This document shows positions 43,962-53,323 of a stretch of DNA of 64,000 nt, piece by piece (position 1 is the stretch's first letter; every line of letters begins with the position of its first letter). The notes beneath the pieces were generated by a model, which ran no database searches, had not been told where the DNA came from, and was given only the letters and a program-made list of their open reading frames with translations. Both the position numbers and the translations under genes were made by a program. Origin of the DNA: Cephalotus follicularis (taxonomy: Eukaryota > Streptophyta > Magnoliopsida > Oxalidales > Cephalotaceae); the NCBI GenBank assembly GCA_001972305.1, contig BDDD01000023.1, forward strand, positions 603,707 through 667,706, in the 5' to 3' direction.

Positions 43962-45669
43962 ATGCCAACCCACATGAATCTAAACGTAGGATTAGAAGGT
44001 TCCTCCATAACTAGACCTCCGTTTTTTTACGGAAATAACTATAGTTTTTGGAAAACTAGAATGACAATATTTCTACAATCCTTAGACTATCAATTATGGC
44101 ATATTGTTATAAATGGTCCTAGAATGCCCACAAGAACAATAGAAGGAGTAGTCTCTCCTAAGCCCGAAAATGAGTATAATGATAATGATTTTAGGATGCT
44201 TCAATTAAACTCAAAATCTAAACATGTTTTGTTTTGTGCCGTGGGGCCTAATGAGTTTAATCGAATTTTGTTCATGTGACACGGCTAAAGAAATGTGGGA
44301 TTTGTTAGAAGTTACTTACGAAGGCACTAATCAAGTTAAAGAATAAAAAATAAGTATGCTTGATCATGAATACGAATTATTTTTAATGCATGATAATGAA
44401 AGTATTAGTGATATGTTTACTCGCTTTACTACCATTATTAATTCTCTTAAAAATCTTGGCAAATCTTATTCTAACCAAGAACTTGTAAGGAAAATCTTAA
44501 GGTGTTTGCTGAAGAGTTGGACTCCAAAGGTGACAGCAATTGAGGAGGCTAAGGACCTTTCCACTCTCCTTCTTGAGCAGCTCCTTGGCTTCTTGATGGC
44601 ACACGAGACAACAATGAAAAATCATGAGAATGTGGAAGTCAAGAAGAAGAAGAAGACGATTGCCTTAAAAGCCTCGAGGGAAGAAAGTGAGAGTGAGGAG
44701 GATAATGATATTATTCTTATCTCCAAACAATTCAAGAAGTTTCTCAAGAGTCAAAAAGGCAAAAAGGCCCTCAAAAAGAAATTCTCTCAAGATGAAGAAT
44801 CAAACAAAGTGGAAGAACCGACTTGCTATGAATGCAAAAAGACGGGTCATTTCAAAAATGAGTGCCCGAATCTTAAGAAGAAAGAACGATTCCACAAAGA
44901 GCAAATCAAGAAGAAGAATGAGCATTCCAAGAAGAAGAAAGCAATGGTAGCAACATGGGATGATAGAGATCCCTAAAGCTCAGAAGAAGAAAAAAGTGAT
45001 GAAGAGGTTGTAAACCTTGCTCTCATGGATTTGGAAGAAGATACAAGTGAAGATGAAAGTGAAAATGAGGTAAACTTTACTTTCGATGAATTGCAAAATG
45101 CATATGAGAACTTGTTTAAAGAATATGAAAGTGTTTGCATAAAGAATAAGTCTCTAAAGAAAAATGTTATTTCCATGTCTAAAGAAATTAAAAATCTAAA
45201 GAATGAGAATAGCAAATATATAAATGAAATTGATTCTCTTCAAAGTAAGAATAGCTTCTATGAAAATGAAATTGAAATTTTAAATGTTTCTTCAAAATTA
45301 TCAATTGATTTTATGGAAGAAAATGAAAAGCTAAAAATTGAGATTGATGCTTTGAAGAAATCTTTTTCCACTTTTTAAAATAGTAGTGCTAAATTAGATA
45401 ATCTTTTAGGTCTTCAAAGGTGTGTGTTTGACAAAGACGGTCTTAGCTATGAAGAAATGAAAAATGTAAAAAATTTTAAAAATATCTTTGTTAAGAAAAA
45501 TGAGCCTCAATTTTGTTGCAATTATTGTGGTAGATTAAGACATATATCTACTTCTTGAATTTTTAGAAATAATCTTTGTTTTGGTAAAACTAGAAAGATT
45601 TGGGTTCCGAAAGAAACTTTTGTGACTAACTTGCAAGGACCCAAGTTCAAATGGGTACCAAAAGCCTAA
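43962..45669 (+). pseudogene. gag: El-13 copia gag, broken
   Basis: An ATG at 43962 starts MPTHMNLNVGLEGS, 42 bp after the primer-binding site. The first 105 codons have NYSFWKTRMTIFLQSLDYQLW. A frame change near 44270 and a stop at about 44344 precede the next block (44356-44976). It contains YELFLMHDNESISDMFTRF, LVRKILRCLLKSWTPKVTAI, lysine-rich stretches and the knuckle CYECKKTGHFKNECP. Stops at 44974 and 45376 split off an acidic region and a long coiled coil. A second knuckle, CNYCGRLRHISTS, has TGA in place of its last Cys. The end KIWVPKETF...KWVPKA is where a normal element would run on to protease. Confidence 0.88.
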
Positions 45670-46264
45670 ACCTTGTTTTTGTAGGTGTACTTGGAAGACA
45701 AAATGTTCAAGTACAAAAGTTTTGGTGAGAAAGCTTTTGTTGAGGGGGAGGTATCGTTTTATGTTAGACAATAAAATAATGCTCTCATTAAATTAATCCT
45801 TAATTTTCAATTGGTATCTTTCAAACTCTTAAATTGAATTTTTTTTAATGATATGATATTGATATTTTAACTTTCAATGGATTTCATTTCAATTGGTATT
45901 CTTTTATTCTCAGTTGGTATCCCTTTAAAATTGTTTAATTGGTATCAAATTTTTGACATAATCTTTTTTATGCTAACAAAAAGGGGGAGAATGCTTTATG
46001 CTTAAGGAAAAATTGATGCTTTATGAAAATGTGATATTAATGAAGAATGTGTTAAGGGGGAGTTTATGGTAAAGATAAGATTATTTGCATAAATCCTTAT
46101 TTTGAAAAATGAAAATTAGATATCATATTAAGGGGGAGAGTATCTAAATTTTTAAGTTGGTATCTAAAGAAAGTCTTATCTTTCAATTGTACTTTTTCTT
46201 TGAAATGTTATAGTTTCTTTTCCTTAATGAAGCAAATTTTTGAAATCATCAAAAAGGGGGAGAT
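45670..46264 (+). other. El-13 3' non-coding region with five polypurine tracts
   Basis: Tracts GAGGGGGAGG (45743), AAAAGGGGGAGA (45980), AAGGGGGAG (46055), AAGGGGGAGAG (46130) and AAAAAGGGGGAGA (46251, next to the LTR). Repeated TTTCAATTGGTATC words lie between. Extra polypurine tracts are a known trait of SIRE-type elements. Confidence 0.8.
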
Positions 46265-46639
46265 TGTTGACTTTTAGTCTCAATCCTAAGTTTTAATGAT
46301 TACAAATTTGCATTTAACTTTGTTGCTTTCTGTGCAAGATAAACAAAATTAAGAAGTGCAGAAACAGGGCAAAGCGCCGACGGTCTTGGGCAAAGCGTCA
46401 GCGGTTTGGTCCTAGGCGTCAACGCCTAAAGAAGCTTGTATCTGCTGATTAAATCAGTGACTTGCAAAATTAGTTGAAGAACTCAAAGCGGCGACGTTTA
46501 GGAGTAAAGCGTCAGCGCTTTATGCCAAAGAGTCGACACCAAGATTAAAGCGCCAGCGGACGAAACGAGAAACTTCAAATTCAACTCATAACGGTAACCT
46601 AAGCGCCGACGCTTTAGGCAACACCGTCAACGCTTTGGA
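46265..46639 (+). repeat. El-13 3' LTR, first part
   Basis: Repeats 42860-43235 with an array at 46370-46637. Interrupted within CGCTTTGGA by El-14 (TTGGA duplicated). Confidence 0.9.
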
Positions 46640-46774
46640 TGTAATATCCCGTGTTCTATGTTGACATGTTTATATGTTTATTGTTTGGCATCATATCCTT
46701 TTTGATTTATGCTATGGTTTGTGGACTTTTTGATTTCTGCTTGAATTATATTATTTTTGTTTTCTGGGCACAAA

Positions 46775-46915
46775 GCGCCGACGCTCTCTTTAGAACCGCT
46801 GACGCTTTGGTTGCTGGGTGGCACGTCGATGCCTAAACGTCTGACTTCGACGCGTTTTGTATTTAAGTGCTTAACAGTCGATGCTTTAAGTAAACAGTCG
46901 ACGATTTGTTCGGCT
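46775..46915. repeat. Distal GTCGAC-type array, El-14 5' LTR
   Basis: Copies AAAGCGCCGACGCTC, ACCGCTGACGCTTTGG, CACGTCGATGCCT, CTTCGACGCG, ACAGTCGATGCTTTAAG and ACAGTCGACGATTTG. Counterpart at 53456-53595. Confidence 0.85.
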
Positions 46916-47639
46916 TTCCATATCAGTTTGGACGGTGACAGTGTTTTTGGAAGGTTGAATTCTTTCTTTTTCTGGCTATCCGATTTTCCTTAAGTGTTAG
47001 ACGCGTTTTGGTTAGTATGGTAATGTCCTAATATACCAATTTTGACAATTAAAATTTCGGATTTCGCATTTAACTAGACAAAATTCTTTTAAAAGCATAA
47101 ACTCTTTTCTACACTTTTTACAAACAAACAGCAACTTTGAATATGATTTTCTACACTGATTTCGACGTTTTCTGGAGGTAATTTCTAAACGAAAATTGTA
47201 GTTCATACTATGTAGTTTCTGTATCATCTTTTAATTCGTGTTAAAGCCGACTATAACATGATCTAGAGCATGATTTTGGAAGCTTGTTAAAAATACATTC
47301 TTTTGTTGTTTTTATATGTTCAATCATGAGTTTTATGCATAACTAGTGATATTGATCCTTAAAAACAAAGAAATCATGCTATTGACGAAGGTAGATACAT
47401 GTATATATCACTGGTTTTAGGATTTAAACCAATGAAATTCGAAATTTTGTTATGGTTGCATAAACTATTTATATGGAAGAAAATTAGGTTTCAAAATGGA
47501 TTTCACTCTCTGTATGAAATCATAATGTTTATAACATGTCACTGAACTTACATGTTGTTAGTTAAGCTTTGTGTTTATCAAAAAAATCGGATTATTCATG
47601 AAATTGAAACTGTTTTCTGCAGTTGTTATTCTGTGTCTG

Positions 47640-47782
47640 GCGCAAACCGTCGACGCTTTCGTTCCAAGCGTCGCCGCTTTGTGTTGTTTTATGCCTTAGT
47701 CTGTCGACTCTTGGCTCGACGCTTTGTCCCTTTTTGCTATTAAACCGTCGACGCCTAGGAGTAAACGGTCGATGCTTTATGA
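47640..47782. repeat. Proximal GTCGAC-type array, El-14 5' LTR
   Basis: Copies AAACCGTCGACGCTTTCG, AAGCGTCGCCGCTTTG, CTGTCGACTC, GGCTCGACGCTTTG, AACCGTCGACGCCTAGG and AACGGTCGATGCTTTATG, 60-205 bp upstream of the TATA box. Counterpart at 54350-54487. Confidence 0.9.
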
Positions 47783-47842
47783 CAGTTTTGATGTTTTGAT
47801 TCCTTTTATGTTATGTGATATTTGGACTCATATGTTTAGGTC

Positions 47843-47850
47843 TTTATATC
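47843..47850 (+). promoter_or_regulatory. TATA-like box, El-14 5' LTR
   Basis: TCTTTATATCGTTCC. The same sequence is at 54546-54555 in the 3' LTR. Confidence 0.55.
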
Positions 47851-47938
47851 GTTCCTGGTGAAGTTTAGGACATTCTAGAATACTTTTGTCCGATATTCGT
47901 ATTTTTTTAGATTGTTCGATCAGCTAAGGTAAGGATTC

Positions 47939-48255
47939 TTCGTTCTTTGGTACTCCTTCGATTAAACTTTCATTAATTGATGATTTTGTATGTTTTATCG
48001 AATGGATTTATGTTCCTGGTTTTATTAGCAATAAAACTCAATGTTTTGAATTATGATGTTATGTTTTCGCAAAGTTATGATGGTTTTTTTTTTTTACGAA
48101 TGTTCGCTTTTAAATATTATGTTTTACTTGTCAAAGATATTTACTATGTTGCTTTACTGAATTTAAAGTTCAAATTATTTTGTTTACCGTTTACTGTTTT
48201 AATTCCTTATCCGTACGGAGGTTTGCTCAGCCGCGTTTTTGTTTATATGCGGCAG
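47939..48255 (+). other. Possible intron in El-14 leader
   Basis: CTAAG|GTAAGGATT (donor-like) at 47938/47939. TGCTCAGCC, then a T-rich run and ATGCGGCAG|GTTTT (acceptor-like), end at 48255. Related sites occur in El-11. In the 3' LTR the donor has decayed to GGTGCGG. Inferred only. Confidence 0.4.
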
Positions 48256-48591
48256 GTTTTCAGGAGCATGGGAGAAACAAGTGATGAGAGTTATCCATTT
48301 GTCAGAGGACTATCTAGGAGTTGGTCCTTGTATTTTCCAGTAGGGTCAGATTAGTTTTCGTTAAAAACAGTTTCAGATTTTGGTTTTGTTCCAGTTTATC
48401 TGGATATCGGATTATTACTCGTTTTTATTTATGATTGCTTAAAATTTCAGACTTTGTAAAATCAGTTGTTATAAGATATGCTTTCAGACCACCACATCCG
48501 TTTCGTATCAGTCTTTTGTTTAGATTTCCGTTATGTTTCAGTTTGGTATTATGACCTGTAAGGTCTCCCATCATCGGGGGTATTACAGATT

Positions 48592-48605
48592 GTGGTATCA
48601 GAGAC
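48592..48605 (+). other. El-14 primer-binding site
   Basis: GTGGTATCAGAGAC, about 4 bp after the LTR end. Confidence 0.85.
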
Positions 48606-48760
48606 ATAGGTTTTGTTTCCTTAGAAGACCTGACTAGGTTTGACCTGTGAGATTAGGTAGACACTGGGATAGGACTTCTTCGTTACGATCTTTTGATATG
48701 TCTTTAGTTTTGACCTTCTGACTCTTTTGCCTTTATCTTGTCTTGGATTTTGTTGCGTAG

Positions 48761-49630
48761 ATGGCACGAACGAGGAACACCCCTCAGAGGACCGAACCAG
48801 CTGTGGCTCAGGATGGAGTAAGAAATGAGCCTGCAATTGACGATATGGTTCGACAGGCTGTGGCTCAGGAAGTGAACCGAGTAATGCAACAACAGCGAAA
48901 TCATGAACAGGGTCGTCGTGAACAAGTAACTGAGGAGAATGTACCAGTTGATGCTCATGCAGCTAGGGGAGCTGGTGACCACCCTGATACTCCAGCTCAT
49001 GTACGGATGGAAAGGTTCCAAAAACAGAGACCGCGATCCTTTACGTCGGCGCTGACACCAGTGGAGGCCGAGCATTGGATTGCTCATTTGGAGAAGATTT
49101 TTGATGTGCTGGAATGCGGTGACAATCAGAAGGTTAAGTTGGCAGTATATAAGCTGGAAGGTGATACCCAGACATGGTGGAAGATCTTGAAGGCAGCTAA
49201 GGGTGGAGGTTTTGTCGAGACCTTGTCTTGGTCTGATTTTTGTGAGATCTTTTATCAGCAGTATTTTCCCACTGCTGATAAAGAGGCTTATGCTAGGGAG
49301 TTCCTGATGACCAGACAAAAGGAAGGTGAATCTGTTACTGAGTTCTTAACACGGTTTACCAGATTGGCGCGCTTTACGGGACCTGCAGCAGGGTCAGTAG
49401 CGGAACAGGCGGAGAAATTTAAATGGAGGTTGCATTATCAGCTTAGGGGTAAGCTGATTAACTCAAGATTTGCAGATGTGTCAGAGGTTGCAAACGCCAC
49501 GAAGAACATAGAGATGGAAAGGTTGGATTTTCAGGCTGCTCGTTTAGAAGGAGAAAAGAAGAGAAATAGGGGAGACTCTCAGGGCAAAAATTTGGGGAAG
49601 CAGAATAAAGGCCGAAATGGTAAGCAATAA
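48761..49630 (+). CDS. gag: El-14 gag, open 289 codons then nonsense stop
   Basis: MARTRNTPQRTEP starts about 155 bp after the primer-binding site. The same start is seen in El-11. Residues about 30-75 are Gln/Glu-rich. The capsid-like retrotrans_gag domain spans about 90-225 (FQKQRPRSFTSALTPVEAEH, TLSWSDFCEIFYQQYFPTAD, VTEFLTRFTRLARF). The tail is basic. The frame ends at TAA (GKQ-stop-KK); El-11 reads GKQQK here, so this is CAA to TAA. In the same frame the knuckle region (CETCGKRHPVGTC, CFVYGQQGHRFMDC) and protease follow, so gag and pol were one long frame. Gag builds the cytoplasmic particle. Confidence 0.9.
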   Translation: MARTRNTPQRTEPAVAQDGVRNEPAIDDMVRQAVAQEVNRVMQQQRNHEQGRREQVTEENVPVDAHAARGAGDHPDTPAHVRMERFQKQRPRSFTSALTPVEAEHWIAHLEKIFDVLECGDNQKVKLAVYKLEGDTQTWWKILKAAKGGGFVETLSWSDFCEIFYQQYFPTADKEAYAREFLMTRQKEGESVTEFLTRFTRLARFTGPAAGSVAEQAEKFKWRLHYQLRGKLINSRFADVSEVANATKNIEMERLDFQAARLEGEKKRNRGDSQGKNLGKQNKGRNGKQ

Positions 49631-50640
49631 AAGAAGAATACTGGTGGGGGTAACCCCAATGTTCAGATTGCACAGTGCGAGACTTGTGGAAAGAGGCATC
49701 CGGTTGGAACTTGTTACAAAGCTACGGGAGCATGCTTTGTGTACGGACAGCAGGGCCATCGTTTCATGGATTGCACAGACCCTCGAGTAAAGGAGAGGAA
49801 AGGAAATGGCGGGAATGCGGGACAGCGCAATGTACGTGGCCGAGTCTTTGCTTTGACCACTCATCAGGCAGCAGGTGCTCCAGGTACTGTTTCGGGTTAT
49901 GTTTCTGTTTGTGGTCGTATGACTTATGTTTTGTATGATACCAGATCGACTCACTCTATAGTCGCGAGATCTTTTGTTTGGCATCTTGGGATGCCATCTC
50001 TATCTCTGGATCCAGCTTTGGTTCTCTCGACCCCTATGGGTACATCTGTTATGATATCTGAATGTTTTCGTGCTTGTCCTATCTCTTTTGATGATCGTGT
50101 TCGAGATGCTGATCTTTTTCTGATGGATATGTATGACTTCGACGTGATTCTTGGCATGGATTGGTTAGATCGCCATCGTGCCACGATTGACTGTCACACT
50201 CGGAGGGTTTTGTTTGGGGATGTGGATAGACCTGATTTTATTTATCAGGGTTCACAGCCGAGAAAAGAAGTTAAGATGATTTCTGCTCTGAAGGCTAGAA
50301 AGTTGGTAGCTAAGGGTTCTGAGGGTTACCTAGCTGTTGTAAAAGGTGTCTCTAAGGATGAGCCTCGCCTTGAGGACTATCCGGTTGTTAGAGAATTTTC
50401 AGATGTGTTTCCGGACGAGTTACCGGGTTTGCCACCGCAACGGGGAGTGGAGTTTACCATCGAGATCGTTCCTGGAGCGGCACCGATATCTAAAGCACCT
50501 TACAGAATGGCACCGTTAGAGTTTCATGAACTGAAGGAGCAATTGCAAGAATTGTTGGATCGGGGTTTTATACGGCCTAGTGTTTCACCATGGGGAGCTC
50601 CGGTTCTATTTGTCCGAAAGAAGGATGGGTCTATGAGGTT
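49631..50640 (+). pseudogene. pol: El-14 zinc knuckle, protease and RT start
   Basis: Continues the gag frame after the stop. The second knuckle has Tyr for its second Cys (CFVYGQQGH). Protease follows GRVFALTTHQAAG and has YDTRSTHS where DTG is expected, so the active-site Gly is Arg (GGA to AGA). ILGMDWLDRHRATIDC closes the protease. The linker (FSDVFPDELPGLPPQRGVEF) and RT fingers ([20 protein letters not shown]) lead to MRLC. There 2 bp are missing relative to the usual MRLCIDYR, and the frame shifts at about 50645. Confidence 0.88.
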
Positions 50641-50644
50641 GTGT

Positions 50645-51923
50645 AGACTACAGAGTGCTAAATCAGATCACTATTAGAAATAAATACCCTTTGCCTACGA
50701 TTGATGACCTTTTTGATCAACTCCAAGGTGCTCGGTATTTTTCTAAGATCGATATGAGAACGGGTTACCATCAGTTACGGGTGAAAGATGAAGACATAGC
50801 TAAGACTGCCTTTCGTACACGGTACGGGCATTATGAATTTTTGATGATGCCTTTTGGACTTACAAATGCACCGGCAGTCTTTATGGATTTTATGAATCGG
50901 GTGTTTCATAAATACTTGGACAAGTTTGTGATCGTGTTCATTGATGACATTCTTGTGTATTCTAAGTCGAGAGAAGAACATGAAGCTCAACTTCGGATAG
51001 TGCTGGGTGTTTTGAGGGAGAATCAACTTTATGCGAAGTTTTCGAAATGTGAATTTTGGTTGGAGCAGGTGACATTTTTAGGCCATGTGGTTACAGCAGA
51101 TGGTATCAGTGTAGATCCTGCAAAGGTTGAGGCTATTACTAAATGGCCGAGGCCTACTACAGTAACGGAAGTTAGAAGCTTTTTGGGTCTGGCTGGCTAC
51201 TATAGACGGTTTGTGGAAGGCTTCTCCTCCATAGCCTTGCCACAGACACAACTTCTAAGAAAAGGAGCCAAGTTTGTGTGGAACGAAGAAAGGGAAGCAA
51301 GTTTTGAGAAATTGAAGAATGGTCTGGTGTCTGCACCAATTCTTCGGTTACCGTCTGGATCAGGGGGATACCAAATATACAGTGATGCTTCCAAGAAGGG
51401 TTTGGGAAGTGTTCTTATGTAGCACGGTCATGTGATAGCTTATGCTTCAAGACAGTTGAAGCCTTATGAAGTGAATTACCCTACACATGATATGGAGTTA
51501 GCAGCTATGGTTTTTGCGTTAAAGATCTGGAGGCACTATTTGTATGGAGAAACTTGGGATGTCTTCACTGATCACAAGAGTCTCAAGTACATCTTCACGC
51601 AAAAGGAGTTGAACATGCGACAGAGGAGATGGTTGGAGCTTTTGAAGGACTATGACCTGAATATTCAGTACCACCCCGGTAAAGCAAATGTGGTAGCTGA
51701 TGCTTTGAGTAGGAAGAGCTCTGGAAGTGTAGCGGCTTTGCTTACTCAGCCGCAGTTGATAGCAGATATGGAGTGTTTGGATCTAAACTTGTTTGTTCGG
51801 GGTTCTGGAGGTTATATGGCTAGTATGAGTATAGAGCCTTCCCTTATATCTCGGATTAAGGCGGCTCAGAGTGATGATGGTGAGCTATGGGCCTTAGTCC
51901 AGAATGTTGATGATGGTAAATAG
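50645..51923 (+). pseudogene. pol: El-14 reverse transcriptase palm/thumb and RNase H
   Basis: New frame from the 2-bp deletion: [41 protein letters not shown] and an intact catalytic [10 protein letters not shown] (about 50935-50965). Then [16 protein letters not shown], and the RNase H motifs [20 protein letters not shown] and [11 protein letters not shown], ending [21 protein letters not shown] interrupts VLM-stop-HG at 51420 (El-8 and El-9 have Gln there, so CAG to TAG), and another ends the block at 51921. Apart from these, all catalytic residues of RT and RNase H are visible. Confidence 0.92.
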
Positions 51924-51950
51924 TCAGAGTTCCATATTGATGAACATGGA

Positions 51951-53270
51951 GTGATCTGGTTGGGTAGACGGTTGTGTGTGCCGGCAAATACTACTATCAG
52001 AGATGCCATTTTATCTGAGGCGCACAGTTCTCCATTCTCTATACATCCAGGTTCTACAAAAATGTATAGGGACTTAAAGAGGAATTTCTGGTGGAATGGA
52101 ATGAAGAGGGATGTAGCAGAATATGTTGGGAGGTGTTTGATCTGTCAGCAGGTTAAGATTGAGCACCAACGAGCCAGTGGTTTGTTACAGCCCTTTGAGG
52201 TTCCAGTTTGGAAATGGGAGAGCATAGCAATGGACTTTGTTACGGGATTGCCAAGGACGTTTAAGAAGAATGATGCCATCTGGGTAGTGGTGGATCGTTT
52301 GACTAAATCAGCACATTTCTTGGCTATCCGAGAGAACTTTTCTGTAGACCGGTTGGCGGAAGTTTTTCAGCAAGAGATTGTGAGACTACATGGGACACCT
52401 GTATCCATTGTTTCAGATAGGGATCCTCGTTTCACGTCTAGATTTTGGAAGGGATTCCAAAAAGCTTATGGGACACGGCTCAATTACAGTACAGCTTTTC
52501 ACCCACAGACAGATGGACAGTCGGAGAGGACCATCCAGACTTTGGAGGATATGCTGAGGTCTTGTGCATTAGAGTGGGCAGGAAACTGGGATGAATATTT
52601 GAGCTTGGTGGAGTTCGCATATAATAATAGTTGGCATGCTAACATTCGGATGGCTCCATTTGAGGCACTGTATGGGAGAAAATGTCGGTCTCCGACATGT
52701 TGGGATGAGGTTGGCGAGAGAGCTATTGAAGGTCCTGAGCTAGTTCAGATCACTAATGATAAAGTGACTGTAGCTAGAGAAAGACTGAAAGCAGCTCAGT
52801 CCCGACAGAAGAGTTATGCAGACAAACATCGGAGGGAATTGGAGTTTAGAGTTGGTGAACACGTGTTTCTGAAAGTTTCACCATGGAAAGGAGTTCAAAG
52901 GTTTGGACTGAAGGGAAAGTTGAGTCCACGGTTTATTGGACCATTTGAAATTTTGGAAAAGGTTGGAGCGGTTGCTTACCGGTTAGCTTTGCCTCCACAG
53001 TTATCTCATGTGCATAATGTGTTCCATGTGTCTATGTTGAGGGGTTACCAGTACCATCCCTTGCACGTGGTTCACTACCCTTTTGATCGCGTTCGCGAAG
53101 ACTTGTCTTGCGATGAGGAGGCTGAGGCTATTTTGGACAGACAGGAGAGGGTTACTCATAGTAAGACTATCCCTTTTGTAAGAGTCTTATGGAAGAATCA
53201 TTCCGAAAGCGAAGCTACTTGGGAGTTAGAGGAGCATATTCGGGAGGAATATCCTCGCATGTTTGAATAA
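51951..53270 (+). CDS. pol: El-14 integrase with chromodomain, open 439 codons
   Basis: In frame with the RT block after the 51921 stop; the ATG shown is internal, not a natural start. The zinc-binding part has His25, His32, Cys62 and Cys65. The catalytic core has Asp95 (MDFVTG), Asp156 (VSDRDPRF) and Glu192 (GQSERTIQ), spaced D-35-E, so the DDE triad is intact. The C-terminal DNA-binding part contains GKLSPRFIGPFEIL. The chromodomain is at about residues 385-439 (AILDRQERVTHSKTIPFVR, WKNHSESEATWELE). In active chromoviruses this guides insertion into silent chromatin, in keeping with the surroundings. It ends at TAA 50 bp before the polypurine tract. Confidence 0.93.
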   Translation: MIWLGRRLCVPANTTIRDAILSEAHSSPFSIHPGSTKMYRDLKRNFWWNGMKRDVAEYVGRCLICQQVKIEHQRASGLLQPFEVPVWKWESIAMDFVTGLPRTFKKNDAIWVVVDRLTKSAHFLAIRENFSVDRLAEVFQQEIVRLHGTPVSIVSDRDPRFTSRFWKGFQKAYGTRLNYSTAFHPQTDGQSERTIQTLEDMLRSCALEWAGNWDEYLSLVEFAYNNSWHANIRMAPFEALYGRKCRSPTCWDEVGERAIEGPELVQITNDKVTVARERLKAAQSRQKSYADKHRRELEFRVGEHVFLKVSPWKGVQRFGLKGKLSPRFIGPFEILEKVGAVAYRLALPPQLSHVHNVFHVSMLRGYQYHPLHVVHYPFDRVREDLSCDEEAEAILDRQERVTHSKTIPFVRVLWKNHSESEATWELEEHIREEYPRMFE

Positions 53271-53305
53271 GGTATGTGTATGGTTATGATTTCGGGACGA
53301 AATCT

Positions 53306-53323
53306 CTTTTAAGGGGGGGTGGA
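53306..53323 (+). other. El-14 polypurine tract
   Basis: TTTTAAGGGGGGGTGGA immediately before the 3' LTR. Confidence 0.85.

Larger units (their letters stand above)
46640..48587 (+). repeat. El-14 5' LTR (internally deleted)
   Basis: Ends TATTACA before the primer-binding site. Compared with the 3' LTR it lacks about 560 bp between AATAAAACTC (48030) and TGTTTTGAATTATG, plus about 22 bp near 47535. The arrays, TATA box and splice-like module are retained. Confidence 0.9.
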
